Of a DNA stretch of 64,000 bases, positions 41,319 through 49,077 are shown piece after piece. The DNA is from Pseudomonas campi. GTDB taxonomy: Bacteria > Pseudomonadota > Gammaproteobacteria > Pseudomonadales > Pseudomonadaceae. Location of the stretch: the NCBI RefSeq assembly GCF_013200955.2, contig NZ_CP053697.2, positions 4,340,001 through 4,404,000 on the forward strand. The letters run 5' to 3'. Position numbers and translations under genes: made by a program. How positions within the stretch are numbered: position 1 is the first letter of the stretch; each line of letters starts with the position of its first letter. Under the pieces are notes generated by a model. The model was not told the DNA's origin and did not search any database. It worked only from the letters and a program-made list of their open reading frames with translations.

Positions 41319-42605
41319 ATGTTCAAGCAATCCGCGCAGCACGTCGGCACCTACTACGCCGCCACCTATGGCGAGATTCCGCTGCGCCCGCGCCTGGAAA
41401 GTCGTGAAGATGCACAGATCCTGATCATCGGCGGCGGCTTTAGCGGCCTGCATACCGCCCTGCGTCTGGCCCTGGCCGGCAAAAAAGTCGTGCTGCTGGA
41501 AGCCAGTCGCCTGGCCTGGGCTGCTTCCGGACGCAACGGCGGCCAGGCGCTGCCGGGCTGGTCCTGCGATATGCCACCGTTCGAGAAGGCTCTCGGCCTG
41601 GAGCGCGCCCGCCAGCTGTGGGACAGCATGACCTGGGCTGCCAAGGAAATGCGCGAGCTGCCCGAACGCCACGGTTTCGACATCGACTACCGCACGGGCG
41701 CCATTTACACCGCCGTGTTGCCGCGCCGCGTGCGCCTGCTGCAGGAAAACCTCGAAGAGGCCGAGCAGAAGTACGGCTACCAGCAGCTGAGCTTTATTCC
41801 CAAGAAAGAACTACCCAAGTGGATCGCCAGCCCACGCTACCTGGCCGCGCTGCATGACGCCGGCGCCGCCCACCTCAACCCGCTGAAACTGGCCCAGGGC
41901 CTGGCCGACGCCATCGAGAAAGCGGGCGGGCGCATCTTCGAGCAGAGCAAGGTGCTCGACTACCGCGAGACCGCCGCGGGTTATGTGGCGCGTACCGAGC
42001 ATGGCGAGGTGCGCGGCGACGTGCTGGTGCTGGCCTGCAACGCCTACATCGACCGCCTCGACCCCGCGTTGTCCAAGCGCCTGCTGCCAGTCGGCTCCTA
42101 CCAGGTGGCGACCGCGCCCCTCGATCCGCAGCTGGCGCGTTCGCTGTTCCCGCAAGGCACCTGCGCCATCGACAACCAGTTCGTCCCCGACTATTTCCGC
42201 GTCACCCCGGACCATCGCCTGCTGTTCGGCGGCGGCTGCACCTACCTGGGCGGCATCCCGGCGGACGTTCCGGCCGCCACCCGGCCGTATCTGGAGCGGG
42301 TCTTCCCGCAGCTGCGCGGGGTGCAGATCGACTACGGCTGGGGCGGCCATATCGACTGCACCATGCACCGCACCCCGGACGTCGGGCGCCAGGGCCAGAA
42401 GTACTGGCTACAGGGCTTCTCCGGCCACGGCATCCTGCCGACCCTGGCCGCTGCCCGCGCGGTGAGCGATGCGATCCTCGGCGACGACCAGCTGCTCGGC
42501 CTGTACCAGGGCCTGAGCAACCCGCGCTTCCCCGGTGGCGACCTGCTGGCCGCACCGATCGAGGCCGTCGGCAAAGCCTGGTACCGTCTGCGCGATGTGA
42601 TTTGA
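41319..42605 (+). CDS. FAD-dependent oxidoreductase, gamma-glutamylputrescine oxidase-like
   Basis: A 428-residue DAO-superfamily flavoenzyme (PuuB-like). The FAD-binding GxGxxG is in ILIIGGGFSGLHTALRLA (about 34-51), followed by the second dinucleotide-binding acidic end VVLLEAS. GRNGGQALPGWS (about 70-81) and GFSGHGILPTLAAARA (about 365-380) are typical of PuuB/OrdL oxidases. It would oxidise gamma-glutamylated amines such as putrescine to aldehydes. A candidate operator lies just upstream; the regulator and ligase follow. Confidence 0.88.
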   Translation: MFKQSAQHVGTYYAATYGEIPLRPRLESREDAQILIIGGGFSGLHTALRLALAGKKVVLLEASRLAWAASGRNGGQALPGWSCDMPPFEKALGLERARQLWDSMTWAAKEMRELPERHGFDIDYRTGAIYTAVLPRRVRLLQENLEEAEQKYGYQQLSFIPKKELPKWIASPRYLAALHDAGAAHLNPLKLAQGLADAIEKAGGRIFEQSKVLDYRETAAGYVARTEHGEVRGDVLVLACNAYIDRLDPALSKRLLPVGSYQVATAPLDPQLARSLFPQGTCAIDNQFVPDYFRVTPDHRLLFGGGCTYLGGIPADVPAATRPYLERVFPQLRGVQIDYGWGGHIDCTMHRTPDVGRQGQKYWLQGFSGHGILPTLAAARAVSDAILGDDQLLGLYQGLSNPRFPGGDLLAAPIEAVGKAWYRLRDVI

Positions 42606-42609
42606 ACCC

Positions 42610-42660
42610 GTAGCCCGGATGCAATCCGGGACAGCTATCCCCGGATTGCATCCGGGCTAC
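42610..42660. repeat. GTAGCCCGGATGCAATCCGG palindrome, copy 2
   Basis: Perfect 21-bp arms (42610-42630 and 42640-42660) around a 9-base centre. It lies between the oxidase stop and the ribosome-binding site of the regulator gene, only eight bases from its AAGAAGG, so it could affect expression of the downstream genes. Confidence 0.85.
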
Positions 42661-42676
42661 GCAAGAAGGAATACCC

Positions 42677-43234
42677 ATGGACATGCAGGATGAAATCGAA
42701 GGGCTGGCGATCCTGGTGCGCGACCTGCGCAAGCACAAGAACGTCACCCTCAACGAACTGGCCGAGCGCATCGGCCGCTCGGTGGGCTTCCTGTCCCAGG
42801 TCGAGCGCGGCCTGTCGCGCCCGACCGTGGCCGACCTCACCGCCATCAGCGAAGCGCTGGGTGTGCCGACCACCTATTTCTACAGCCTGAGCAAGCCGCG
42901 CGAAGTGCGCTGGGTGACCCGTCCGGACGAGCGACGCACCCTCTATTACGCCGGCGGCATCACCGACGTGCTGGCCTCGCCGACCATGTCCGGCGGCTTT
43001 TCCATGCTCGAAAGCCACCTCGAACCCGGCGCCACCAGCGGCGAAGGCCATCTGAACGACAGCTCCGAGCAGGGCGGTTTCGTCCTCGAGGGCGAGCTGA
43101 CCCTCTGGTATGGCGACGACGCCGAACCGGTCACCCTCGGCCCACGTGACAGCTTCCAGCTGCCGCCGCATGCGCAGTTCCGCTACGCCAACCTCACCGA
43201 TTTCCCCACAAGAGTGCTCTGGGTCTTCACCTGA
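42677..43234 (+). CDS. XRE-family regulator with cupin domain, polyamine-type
   Basis: A 185-residue regulator with an HTH (about 8-62, LRKHKNVTLNELAERIG then VGFLSQVERGLSRPT) and a C-terminal cupin sensing domain (about 105-180, GEGHLNDSSEQGGFVLEGEL). This is the PuuR/PauR architecture that controls polyamine catabolism. It lies between the oxidase and the glutamine synthetase-like ligase, which fits that role. AAGAAGG precedes the ATG. Confidence 0.85.
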   Translation: MDMQDEIEGLAILVRDLRKHKNVTLNELAERIGRSVGFLSQVERGLSRPTVADLTAISEALGVPTTYFYSLSKPREVRWVTRPDERRTLYYAGGITDVLASPTMSGGFSMLESHLEPGATSGEGHLNDSSEQGGFVLEGELTLWYGDDAEPVTLGPRDSFQLPPHAQFRYANLTDFPTRVLWVFT

Positions 43235-43252
43235 TCCGCGCAGATAGCCACC

Positions 43253-44605
43253 ATGACAACAACAACGACATTCCCCGACCTGCTCAGCGAAGTGCGTGCC
43301 TTCCGCGCCGCCAACCCCGACGTGCGCTACGTCGAACTGATCTGCCTGGACATTCCCGGGCACTTCTACGGCAAGCGCTACCCCATGGACATGCTGGAAA
43401 AGGTCGCCGCCGGCGGCCCGCTGAAAGTACCGCAGAACTGTGTGCTGCTCGGCGCCCAGGGCGGCCTGCACCCGATTGGCGACTACTGCTTCAACGACGG
43501 CGACCCGGATGCGCCGCGCCGCCTGATCCCCGGCACCCTCAAGCCGGTGCGCTGGGAAAAGCAGCCGATGGGGCAGATGCTGATCAGCTCCGACGGCACC
43601 GAGGCACCGATCGAATTCGAGCCGCGCGAAGTGCTGGCCCGCGTGCTCAAGCGCCTGCAGGCCAAGGGCATTCGCCCGGTGGTGGCCTTCGAGCTGGAGT
43701 TCTACCTGTTCGACCGCAAGCTGGAGAATGGCCTGCCGCAATTCCCCCGCGACCCGCTGACCGGCGACGCCGACGACCAGCCGAACATGCACATCGAGCG
43801 CCTGACGCGCTTCTCTGACGTGCTGCATGCAACCGTGGAAGCGGCGCGGGAACAGGGCGTGGATGCCAACGTGATCACCGCCGAACTCGGCCCCGGCCAG
43901 TTCGAGATCAACTTCGCCCATTGCGACGACGGCCTGCACGCCGCCGACCAGGCCGCGCTGTTCTGCCGCAGCACCCGTGGCGTGGCGATGCAGCATGGCT
44001 ACCGCGCCAGCTTCATGAGCAAGCCCTACCTGCAGGCCCCGGGCAGCGGCATGCACGTGCATGTCAGCCTCTACGACAAAGCCGGCCACAACCTGCTCGA
44101 TGGCGACCAGCAGCGCCCGCTGCGCCACGCCGTAGCCGGCTGCCTGGAACTGCTGCCGCACTGCATGCCGATCTTCGCCGCCAACCACAACGCCTTCCGC
44201 CGCTACGGCGCCATGGTCAACTCGGCGAGCAAGGCCAGCTGGGGCTTCGAGGACCGCGATGCATGCATCCGCATCCCCGAGTCAGATGGCAAGAACCTGC
44301 GCATCGAACACCGCCTGGCCGGCGCCGACGCCAACCCCTACCTGGTGCTGGCGGCCATCCTCAGCGGTATGGAATACGGCCTGGACCAGGCCCGCGAGCC
44401 AATTCCCTCGCTCAACGAAGACCGCCGCAGCGGCATCGACTTCCCCAAGGACATGCTCACCGCCGTGGCGGCCATGGCCTCCCACGAGGTGGTCAAGGAC
44501 AAGCTGGGCAGCGAGTTCGTCTTCGTCTACTGCGAGAACAAGCGCCAGGACCACCTGGACTTCATGAACGAGGTCAGCGCGCGGGAGTATCGCTGGTTCC
44601 TGTAA
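43253..44605 (+). CDS. Gamma-glutamylpolyamine synthetase-type glutamine synthetase
   Basis: A 450-residue GS-superfamily ligase. The ATP/glutamate-binding region includes GPGQFEINFAHCDDGLHAAD (about 211-230), MHVHVSLYDKAG (about 265) and IPESDGKNLRIEHRLAGADA near 340. It lacks the adenylylation-site motif of GlnA and has the shorter PuuA/SpuI length. With PuuB-like and PuuR-like neighbours it probably ligates glutamate to putrescine or a related amine. The start at 43253 has a weak ribosome-binding site. A repeat follows. Confidence 0.87.
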   Translation: MTTTTTFPDLLSEVRAFRAANPDVRYVELICLDIPGHFYGKRYPMDMLEKVAAGGPLKVPQNCVLLGAQGGLHPIGDYCFNDGDPDAPRRLIPGTLKPVRWEKQPMGQMLISSDGTEAPIEFEPREVLARVLKRLQAKGIRPVVAFELEFYLFDRKLENGLPQFPRDPLTGDADDQPNMHIERLTRFSDVLHATVEAAREQGVDANVITAELGPGQFEINFAHCDDGLHAADQAALFCRSTRGVAMQHGYRASFMSKPYLQAPGSGMHVHVSLYDKAGHNLLDGDQQRPLRHAVAGCLELLPHCMPIFAANHNAFRRYGAMVNSASKASWGFEDRDACIRIPESDGKNLRIEHRLAGADANPYLVLAAILSGMEYGLDQAREPIPSLNEDRRSGIDFPKDMLTAVAAMASHEVVKDKLGSEFVFVYCENKRQDHLDFMNEVSAREYRWFL

Positions 44606-44622
44606 GCCAGCGCTCTAAGGTA

Positions 44623-44680
44623 GTAGCCCGGATGCAATCCGGGGGCAGGGTGGTTGCCTTGCCGGATGCACCCGGGCTAC
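44623..44680. repeat. GTAGCCCGGATGCAATCCGG palindrome, copy 3 (degenerate)
   Basis: The left arm (44623-44643) equals copies 1 and 2. The right arm (44662-44680) CCGGATGCACCCGGGCTAC has lost symmetry at several bases. It lies past the ligase stop. Confidence 0.75.
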
Positions 44681-44758
44681 GCCGTAACGAGCGCTGTACT
44701 GCAGCGGCATGCGGGAGGGGGCAAGGCTTTTCTGGCGGCGCCACTGCGCGCCGCAGCC

Positions 44759-45232
44759 TCACTCCTCGGCCGGCCGCACCTGCCGCCAGTCGCGCCAGAG
44801 CACCCAGACCATCAGGCCGACGGCCAGCACACGCAGCCACATCGCCAGCGTGGTGTCCCAGGACAGCAGCCCCCAACTACTAAGGATGTAGGTCCAGTCG
44901 TGGTCGCCACCGCCCACCAGGGGCAGTTCCTGACGACGTGCATCGGCCATGTAGCGGGAGACATTCAACAGGTTCTCGGCGAGCCAGATCAGGCACAGGT
45001 GGTAACCGCCAATCTGTTGCTGACGGCGTAGCTGCCAGGCCGCCGTCAACGGCAAGAGCAACTGCATGAAGGTGCCGCCGTAGACCATCAGCCGCGAGGA
45101 AACCAGGCCGAACAACGGGTGGCCAGCTTCATGAAAGGCCAGGTTGGCCGAATCGAGGATGGGCACCCAGCCCTCACGGGCGTGAAAGAACAGCAAAAGG
45201 CCAGCGACGGCGGCAAGGGCAAGGGTACGCAT
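44759..45232 (-). CDS. Small HExxH membrane protein (possible intramembrane metalloprotease)
   Basis: A 157-residue protein with about four hydrophobic segments. The first carries LAFHEAGHPLFGL (about 31-43), an HExxH zinc motif within a membrane-embedded setting, as in M50 site-2 proteases. NLLNVSRYMADAR (about 88-100) is a conserved polar stretch, but the NPDG-type second motif of M50 is not evident. A metal-dependent membrane enzyme is possible; the family is not one I can name. The start at 45232 begins a signal-anchor helix. Confidence 0.7.
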   Translation of the reverse strand: MRTLALAAVAGLLLFFHAREGWVPILDSANLAFHEAGHPLFGLVSSRLMVYGGTFMQLLLPLTAAWQLRRQQQIGGYHLCLIWLAENLLNVSRYMADARRQELPLVGGGDHDWTYILSSWGLLSWDTTLAMWLRVLAVGLMVWVLWRDWRQVRPAEE

Positions 45233-45332
45233 GGATGCTCGATAGTCCCGGTGGCGGCAGCGATGGGGGGCAGATTGCCACAGCGCAGGAATAAACCGCA
45301 CCCGTCATGCTCGGCCTTCACGCCGAAAACAA

Positions 45333-45361
45333 AAAAGCCCGGCAACCAAGGCCGGGCTTTT
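45333..45361. terminator. Bidirectional terminator downstream of pbpG
   Basis: AAAAGCCCGGC and GCCGGGCTTTT form a perfect 11-bp stem with a 7-base loop, with A-run on one side and T-run on the other. On the minus strand it terminates the pbpG transcript. Confidence 0.85.
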
Positions 45362-45382
45362 CACATCGCCCGCCTTGCGTCG

Positions 45383-46306
45383 TTACTGCGCCGCCTGCAC
45401 CAGGCGCGCCCGCTCTGCCTGCTTCTGCTTCTTGTAGGCCAGCGCCGCTGGCGCCACCTTGGTCACCTGACCAGTCTCCAGCCACTTCTTCAGGCGGTTG
45501 GCGTCGGCCGTGTGGGTGTATTTGCCGAAGGCATCCAGCACCACGAAGGCCACCGGCTTGCCGGCCATCTGCGTGCGCATGACCAGGCAATGGCCGGCGG
45601 CGTTGGTGAAGCCGGTCTTGGTCAGCTGGATGCTCCAGTTCGGCTTGTGCACCAGGCTGTTGGTGTTGCGGAAACCCAGGCTGTAACGCGGCTTGGCGAA
45701 TACCTGGACGCGCTCGCGGGTGCTGCTGAACTGGCCGATCAGCGGGTACTGGCCGCTGGCCTTGATCAGCTTGACCAGGTCGTTGGCGGTGGACAGGTTG
45801 CCCTCCGAGAGGCCGGTCGGTTCGGTATAGCGGGTACGGGTCATGCCCAGGGCGCGGGCCTTGGCGTTCATCGCCACGACGAAGGCCGGCACACCGCCCG
45901 GGTAGTGGTGGGCGAGGCTGGCGGCGGCGCGGTTTTCCGAGGACATCAGGGTCAGCAGGAGCATGTCACGGCGGCTCAGCTCGCTACCCACCCGCACCCG
46001 CGAATAGACGCCGCGCATCTCGTGGACGTCCTTGATGACGATGGGCAGTTGCTGGTCCAGCGGCAGCTTGGCATCCAGGGTGACCATGGCGGTCATCAGC
46101 TTGGTCACCGAGGCGATCGGTACCTGCAGGTCGGGGTTGCTGGAGTAGAGGATCTGGTTGCTGTTGAGATCGACCAGCAGGGCGCTGCCGGAGGCCAGTT
46201 CCTGGATTTTGGGCGCTGCCTGCAGGGCTGGGCTGGCAACGAGGGTGAGGCAGGCCAGCAGCAGGCCGGCGAGGGAGAAAGCTTTGTTCACGAGGTTGGT
46301 CCGCAC
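45383..46306 (-). CDS. pbpG: D-alanyl-D-alanine endopeptidase PBP7-like
   Basis: A 307-residue periplasmic serine peptidase (S11) that cleaves crosslinks in peptidoglycan. The three penicillin-binding motifs are SVTK (66-69), SEN (about 118) and KTG in TKTGFTNAAGHC (about 225). The signal peptide ends ALQA (about 30). A GTG five codons downstream is an alternative start giving a standard signal peptide; neither has a clear ribosome-binding site. A strong terminator follows. Confidence 0.92.
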   Translation of the reverse strand: MRTNLVNKAFSLAGLLLACLTLVASPALQAAPKIQELASGSALLVDLNSNQILYSSNPDLQVPIASVTKLMTAMVTLDAKLPLDQQLPIVIKDVHEMRGVYSRVRVGSELSRRDMLLLTLMSSENRAAASLAHHYPGGVPAFVVAMNAKARALGMTRTRYTEPTGLSEGNLSTANDLVKLIKASGQYPLIGQFSSTRERVQVFAKPRYSLGFRNTNSLVHKPNWSIQLTKTGFTNAAGHCLVMRTQMAGKPVAFVVLDAFGKYTHTADANRLKKWLETGQVTKVAPAALAYKKQKQAERARLVQAAQ

Positions 46307-46456
46307 AGTGGAGTGGTGCCTGGGCGCTCCCTGCCGGCTGATGGCGAAAGTATAGGTGCGCGCCGCGCCTCAGGCGAGCGCGGCCGCTCTACGGCGGCAC
46401 AGCTGCAGAAGGATCACTAGGTCGCCGGCGCGCGTGCCGATCAGCAAGTAGGTATG

Positions 46457-47275
46457 TCAGCCCAGCTGGCGGCGCAACTCCGCCAGCACCGGCGCGCTGT
46501 CCGGACGCACGCCGCGCCAGAGGCAGAAGGCCTCGGCCGCCTGTTCCACCAGCATGCCTAGGCCGTCGATGCAGCGCGCGGCGCCATGCTCGGCGGCCCA
46601 GCGGTTGAAGGCGGTCGGCTCCTTGCCGTACATCATGTCGTAGCAGACCGTGTGACCGGGACGGATCAGCCCCGGCTCGATCGGCGGCAGCTCGCCGGCC
46701 AGCGAGGCCGAGGTGCCGTTGATGATCAGGTCGACCGGCTCGCTGAGCCAGTCGAAACCGCTGGCGGCCACCGGCCCGAGGTCGGCGAACTCGTGGGCCA
46801 GCTGTTCGGCCTTGGCCACGGTGCGGTTGGCGATCACCAGGGCCTGCGGCTGATGCGCCAGGATCGGCGCCAGCACGCCACGCACGGCGCCGCCAGCGCC
46901 GAGCAGGAGGATGCGCTTGCCCGCCAGGTCGAGCCCGGCATTCACCGTGAGGTCGCGCACCAGGCCGGCGCCGTCGGTGTTGTCGCCGAGCAGACGGCCT
47001 TCGTCGAGCTTCTTCAGGGTGTTCACCGCACCGGCGCGGCGCGCCCGTTCGCTCAGCTCATCGGCCAGGCGATAGGCCTCTTCCTTGAACGGCACGGTGA
47101 CGTTGCCACCCTTGCCCTCGGTGAAGAAAGCGCGAGCAAACCCGGCGAAGTCATCCAGCGGCGCCAGCAGGGCTTCGTAGCTCAGTGCCTGACCGGTCTG
47201 CGCAGCAAACAGGCGATGGATCAGCGGCGACTTGCTGTGACCGATGGGGTTGCCGAAGACGCCGTAGCGGTCCAT
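46457..47275 (-). CDS. aroE: Shikimate dehydrogenase (NADP+)
   Basis: A 272-residue enzyme reducing 3-dehydroshikimate in the shikimate pathway. Substrate-binding NPIGHSKSPLIH (about 9-20), NVTVPFKEEA with catalytic Lys (about 58) and the NADP-binding GAGGAVRGVLAPIL with NRT (about 126-150) are intact. It ends before hemF on the same strand; the spacing and intervening repeats suggest separate transcripts or a long operon. Confidence 0.95.
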   Translation of the reverse strand: MDRYGVFGNPIGHSKSPLIHRLFAAQTGQALSYEALLAPLDDFAGFARAFFTEGKGGNVTVPFKEEAYRLADELSERARRAGAVNTLKKLDEGRLLGDNTDGAGLVRDLTVNAGLDLAGKRILLLGAGGAVRGVLAPILAHQPQALVIANRTVAKAEQLAHEFADLGPVAASGFDWLSEPVDLIINGTSASLAGELPPIEPGLIRPGHTVCYDMMYGKEPTAFNRWAAEHGAARCIDGLGMLVEQAAEAFCLWRGVRPDSAPVLAELRRQLG

Positions 47276-47312
47276 GGAATGTCCTTCTGTTTGATAGCGG
47301 GCGGAGGAAATA

Positions 47313-47376
47313 CGCGGGTTTCACTCGCCCTACGCGGCTTCTGCTCTGCTCCCCTCGCCCATTTATGGGAGAGGGG
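47313..47376. repeat. Half-copies of two repeat families between aroE and hemF
   Basis: CGCGGGTTTCACTCGCCCTA (47313-47332) matches the right arm of the 11032 palindrome. CCCCTCGCCC-ATTTAT-GGGAGAGGGG (47350-47376) is a palindrome related to the one at 35401. The stretch 47276-47394 holds nothing else. Confidence 0.6.
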
Positions 47377-47394
47377 CCGGGGGAGAGGGCAATC

Positions 47395-48318
47395 CTACAC
47401 GCCGGCGAGCCAGTCGCGGTCGGTGAGGAAATACTCGGTCAGGCGCGCCTCGCTACTGCCCGGCTCGGGCTTCCAGTCATAGCCCCAGCGCACCTGCGGC
47501 GGCAGCGACATGAGGATCGACTCGGTACGCCCGCCCGACTGCAGGCCGAACAGGGTGCCGCGGTCGAACACCAGGTTGAACTCGACGTAGCGGCCGCGGC
47601 GATAGGCCTGGAACTCGCGCTGCGCCTCAGTGAAGGGGGTGGCCTTGCGCCGCTGGACGATGGGCAGGTAGGCGTCGATATAGGCATCGCCGATGGCGCG
47701 CAGGAAGGCGAAGCTGGTGTCGAAGTCCCACTGGTTGAGGTCGTCGAAGAACAGCCCGCCGATGCCGCGCGGCTCGCCGCGGTGCTTGAGGTGGAAGTAG
47801 CGGTCGCACCATTCCTTGTACTTCGGGTAGACCTCGGCACCGAACGGCGCACAGGCGGCACGGGCCACCTGGTGCCAGTGCACACAGTCTTCCTCGTTGC
47901 CGTAGTAGGGGGTGAGGTCGAAGCCGCCGCCGAACCACCAGACCGCTTCCTCGCCTTCCTTCTCGGCACTGAAGAAGCGCACGTTGGCGTGGGAAGTCGG
48001 TACATGCGGGTTTTCCGGGTGGATCACCAGGGACACGCCCATGGCCTCGAAACCGCGCCCGGCCAGTTCCGGACGGTGGGCGCTGGCCGATGGCGGCAGG
48101 CTGTCGCCGAACACATGGGAGAAGTTGACCCCGCCCTTCTCGATCAGTGCGCCGTTCTCGATCACCCGGGTGCGGCCGCCACCACCGGCCGGACGCTGCC
48201 AGCTGTCCTCGAAGAAACGGGTGCCACCATCCTCGGCTTCGAGGGCGGCGCAGATGCGGTCTTGCAGGTCGAGCAGGTAGGCCTTCACGGCCTGGGTACG
48301 GTCACTCACGGCAGTCAT
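47395..48318 (-). CDS. hemF: Oxygen-dependent coproporphyrinogen III oxidase
   Basis: A 307-residue enzyme converting coproporphyrinogen III to protoporphyrinogen IX with O2. Conserved blocks: FEDSWQRPAGGGGRTRVIENG (about 37-57), HPENPHVPTSHANVRFF (about 100), WWFGGGFDLTPYYGNEED (about 128) and the active-site RRGRYVEFNLVFDRGTLFGL near 255. The ATG at 48318 is chosen by family length; GTG three codons later is possible. In PAO1 a quinone reductase gene (qor) lies between hemF and tsaC; here only 159 bases separate them. Confidence 0.95.
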   Translation of the reverse strand: MTAVSDRTQAVKAYLLDLQDRICAALEAEDGGTRFFEDSWQRPAGGGGRTRVIENGALIEKGGVNFSHVFGDSLPPSASAHRPELAGRGFEAMGVSLVIHPENPHVPTSHANVRFFSAEKEGEEAVWWFGGGFDLTPYYGNEEDCVHWHQVARAACAPFGAEVYPKYKEWCDRYFHLKHRGEPRGIGGLFFDDLNQWDFDTSFAFLRAIGDAYIDAYLPIVQRRKATPFTEAQREFQAYRRGRYVEFNLVFDRGTLFGLQSGGRTESILMSLPPQVRWGYDWKPEPGSSEARLTEYFLTDRDWLAGV

Positions 48319-48477
48319 CCGGACTAGCTGGAAAGGGCGCAAGCATAGCATCGTCGCCTCGGCTGCAGACTTGACCGCGATCAGTCCGGGCGCCTGCGGC
48401 GGCTTGCGGTGCCGAGAGCCTGGGGCATCCCGATCAGATCGCTCGTTCGGCTCCGGCGCATGGCGACTCGATCCGCT

Positions 48478-49035
48478 CTACGACGGACGCACCACGTCGC
48501 CGCTACGCAGATCGCGGATCAGACTGGGGTTGCGCCGGCCACCGAGGGCACCGCCGAGCACGCCGTCGAGCTGCTGGTGGAAGTACTGCTCGACGCGCAG
48601 GCGCGAACGCGCGGACGGGCGCCCGGCGGGGTTGGCCGAGGTCGACACCAGCGGGCCGGTGAGGGCGCAGAGGTCACGCACCAGCGGGTGGTCGCTGACA
48701 CGCAGGGCCACTGTGTCGTGCTGGCCGCTGATCCACTCGGGCAATAGACCCTGGTGCGGCACCAGCCAGGTGTTCGGCCCCGGCCAGGTGCTGGCCAGAC
48801 GGTCGACCCAGCGCTCGGGCAGGTCGTCGAGGAGGAAATCGAACTGGCGAATGTTGTCGGCCACCAGGATCAAACCCTTGTGCACCGGGCGATCCTTGAG
48901 TGCCAGCAGGCGATCCACGGCCATTTCGTTCCACGGATCGCAGCCCAGCCCCCAGACGGCCTCGGTCGGATAGGCGATCACGCCACCCTCGCGCACGATG
49001 CGCGCCATACGCTGTACCCGCCAACTGCTGTGCAT
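48478..49035 (-). CDS. tsaC: Threonylcarbamoyl-AMP synthase TsaC (YrdC/RimN)
   Basis: A 185-residue enzyme making threonylcarbamoyl-AMP for the t6A37 modification of tRNA. The YrdC signature is AYPTEAVWGLGCDPWNE (about 20-36) with KGLILVADNIRQ (about 53) and the C-terminal ligand loop PLVSTSANPAGRPS (about 130). It starts 43 bases after dprA and is likely part of the same minus-strand run. Confidence 0.95.
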   Translation of the reverse strand: MHSSWRVQRMARIVREGGVIAYPTEAVWGLGCDPWNEMAVDRLLALKDRPVHKGLILVADNIRQFDFLLDDLPERWVDRLASTWPGPNTWLVPHQGLLPEWISGQHDTVALRVSDHPLVRDLCALTGPLVSTSANPAGRPSARSRLRVEQYFHQQLDGVLGGALGGRRNPSLIRDLRSGDVVRPS

Positions 49036-49077
49036 GCTTACCCCCGCAACGATTTACTCGCGGCGAGTTTACCCAGC

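Noticed and set aside
42635..44188. 517-codon minus-strand frame opposite the regulator and ligase genes
   Set aside because: Spans two real genes in antisense, which a real gene would not do; composition typical of a shadow.
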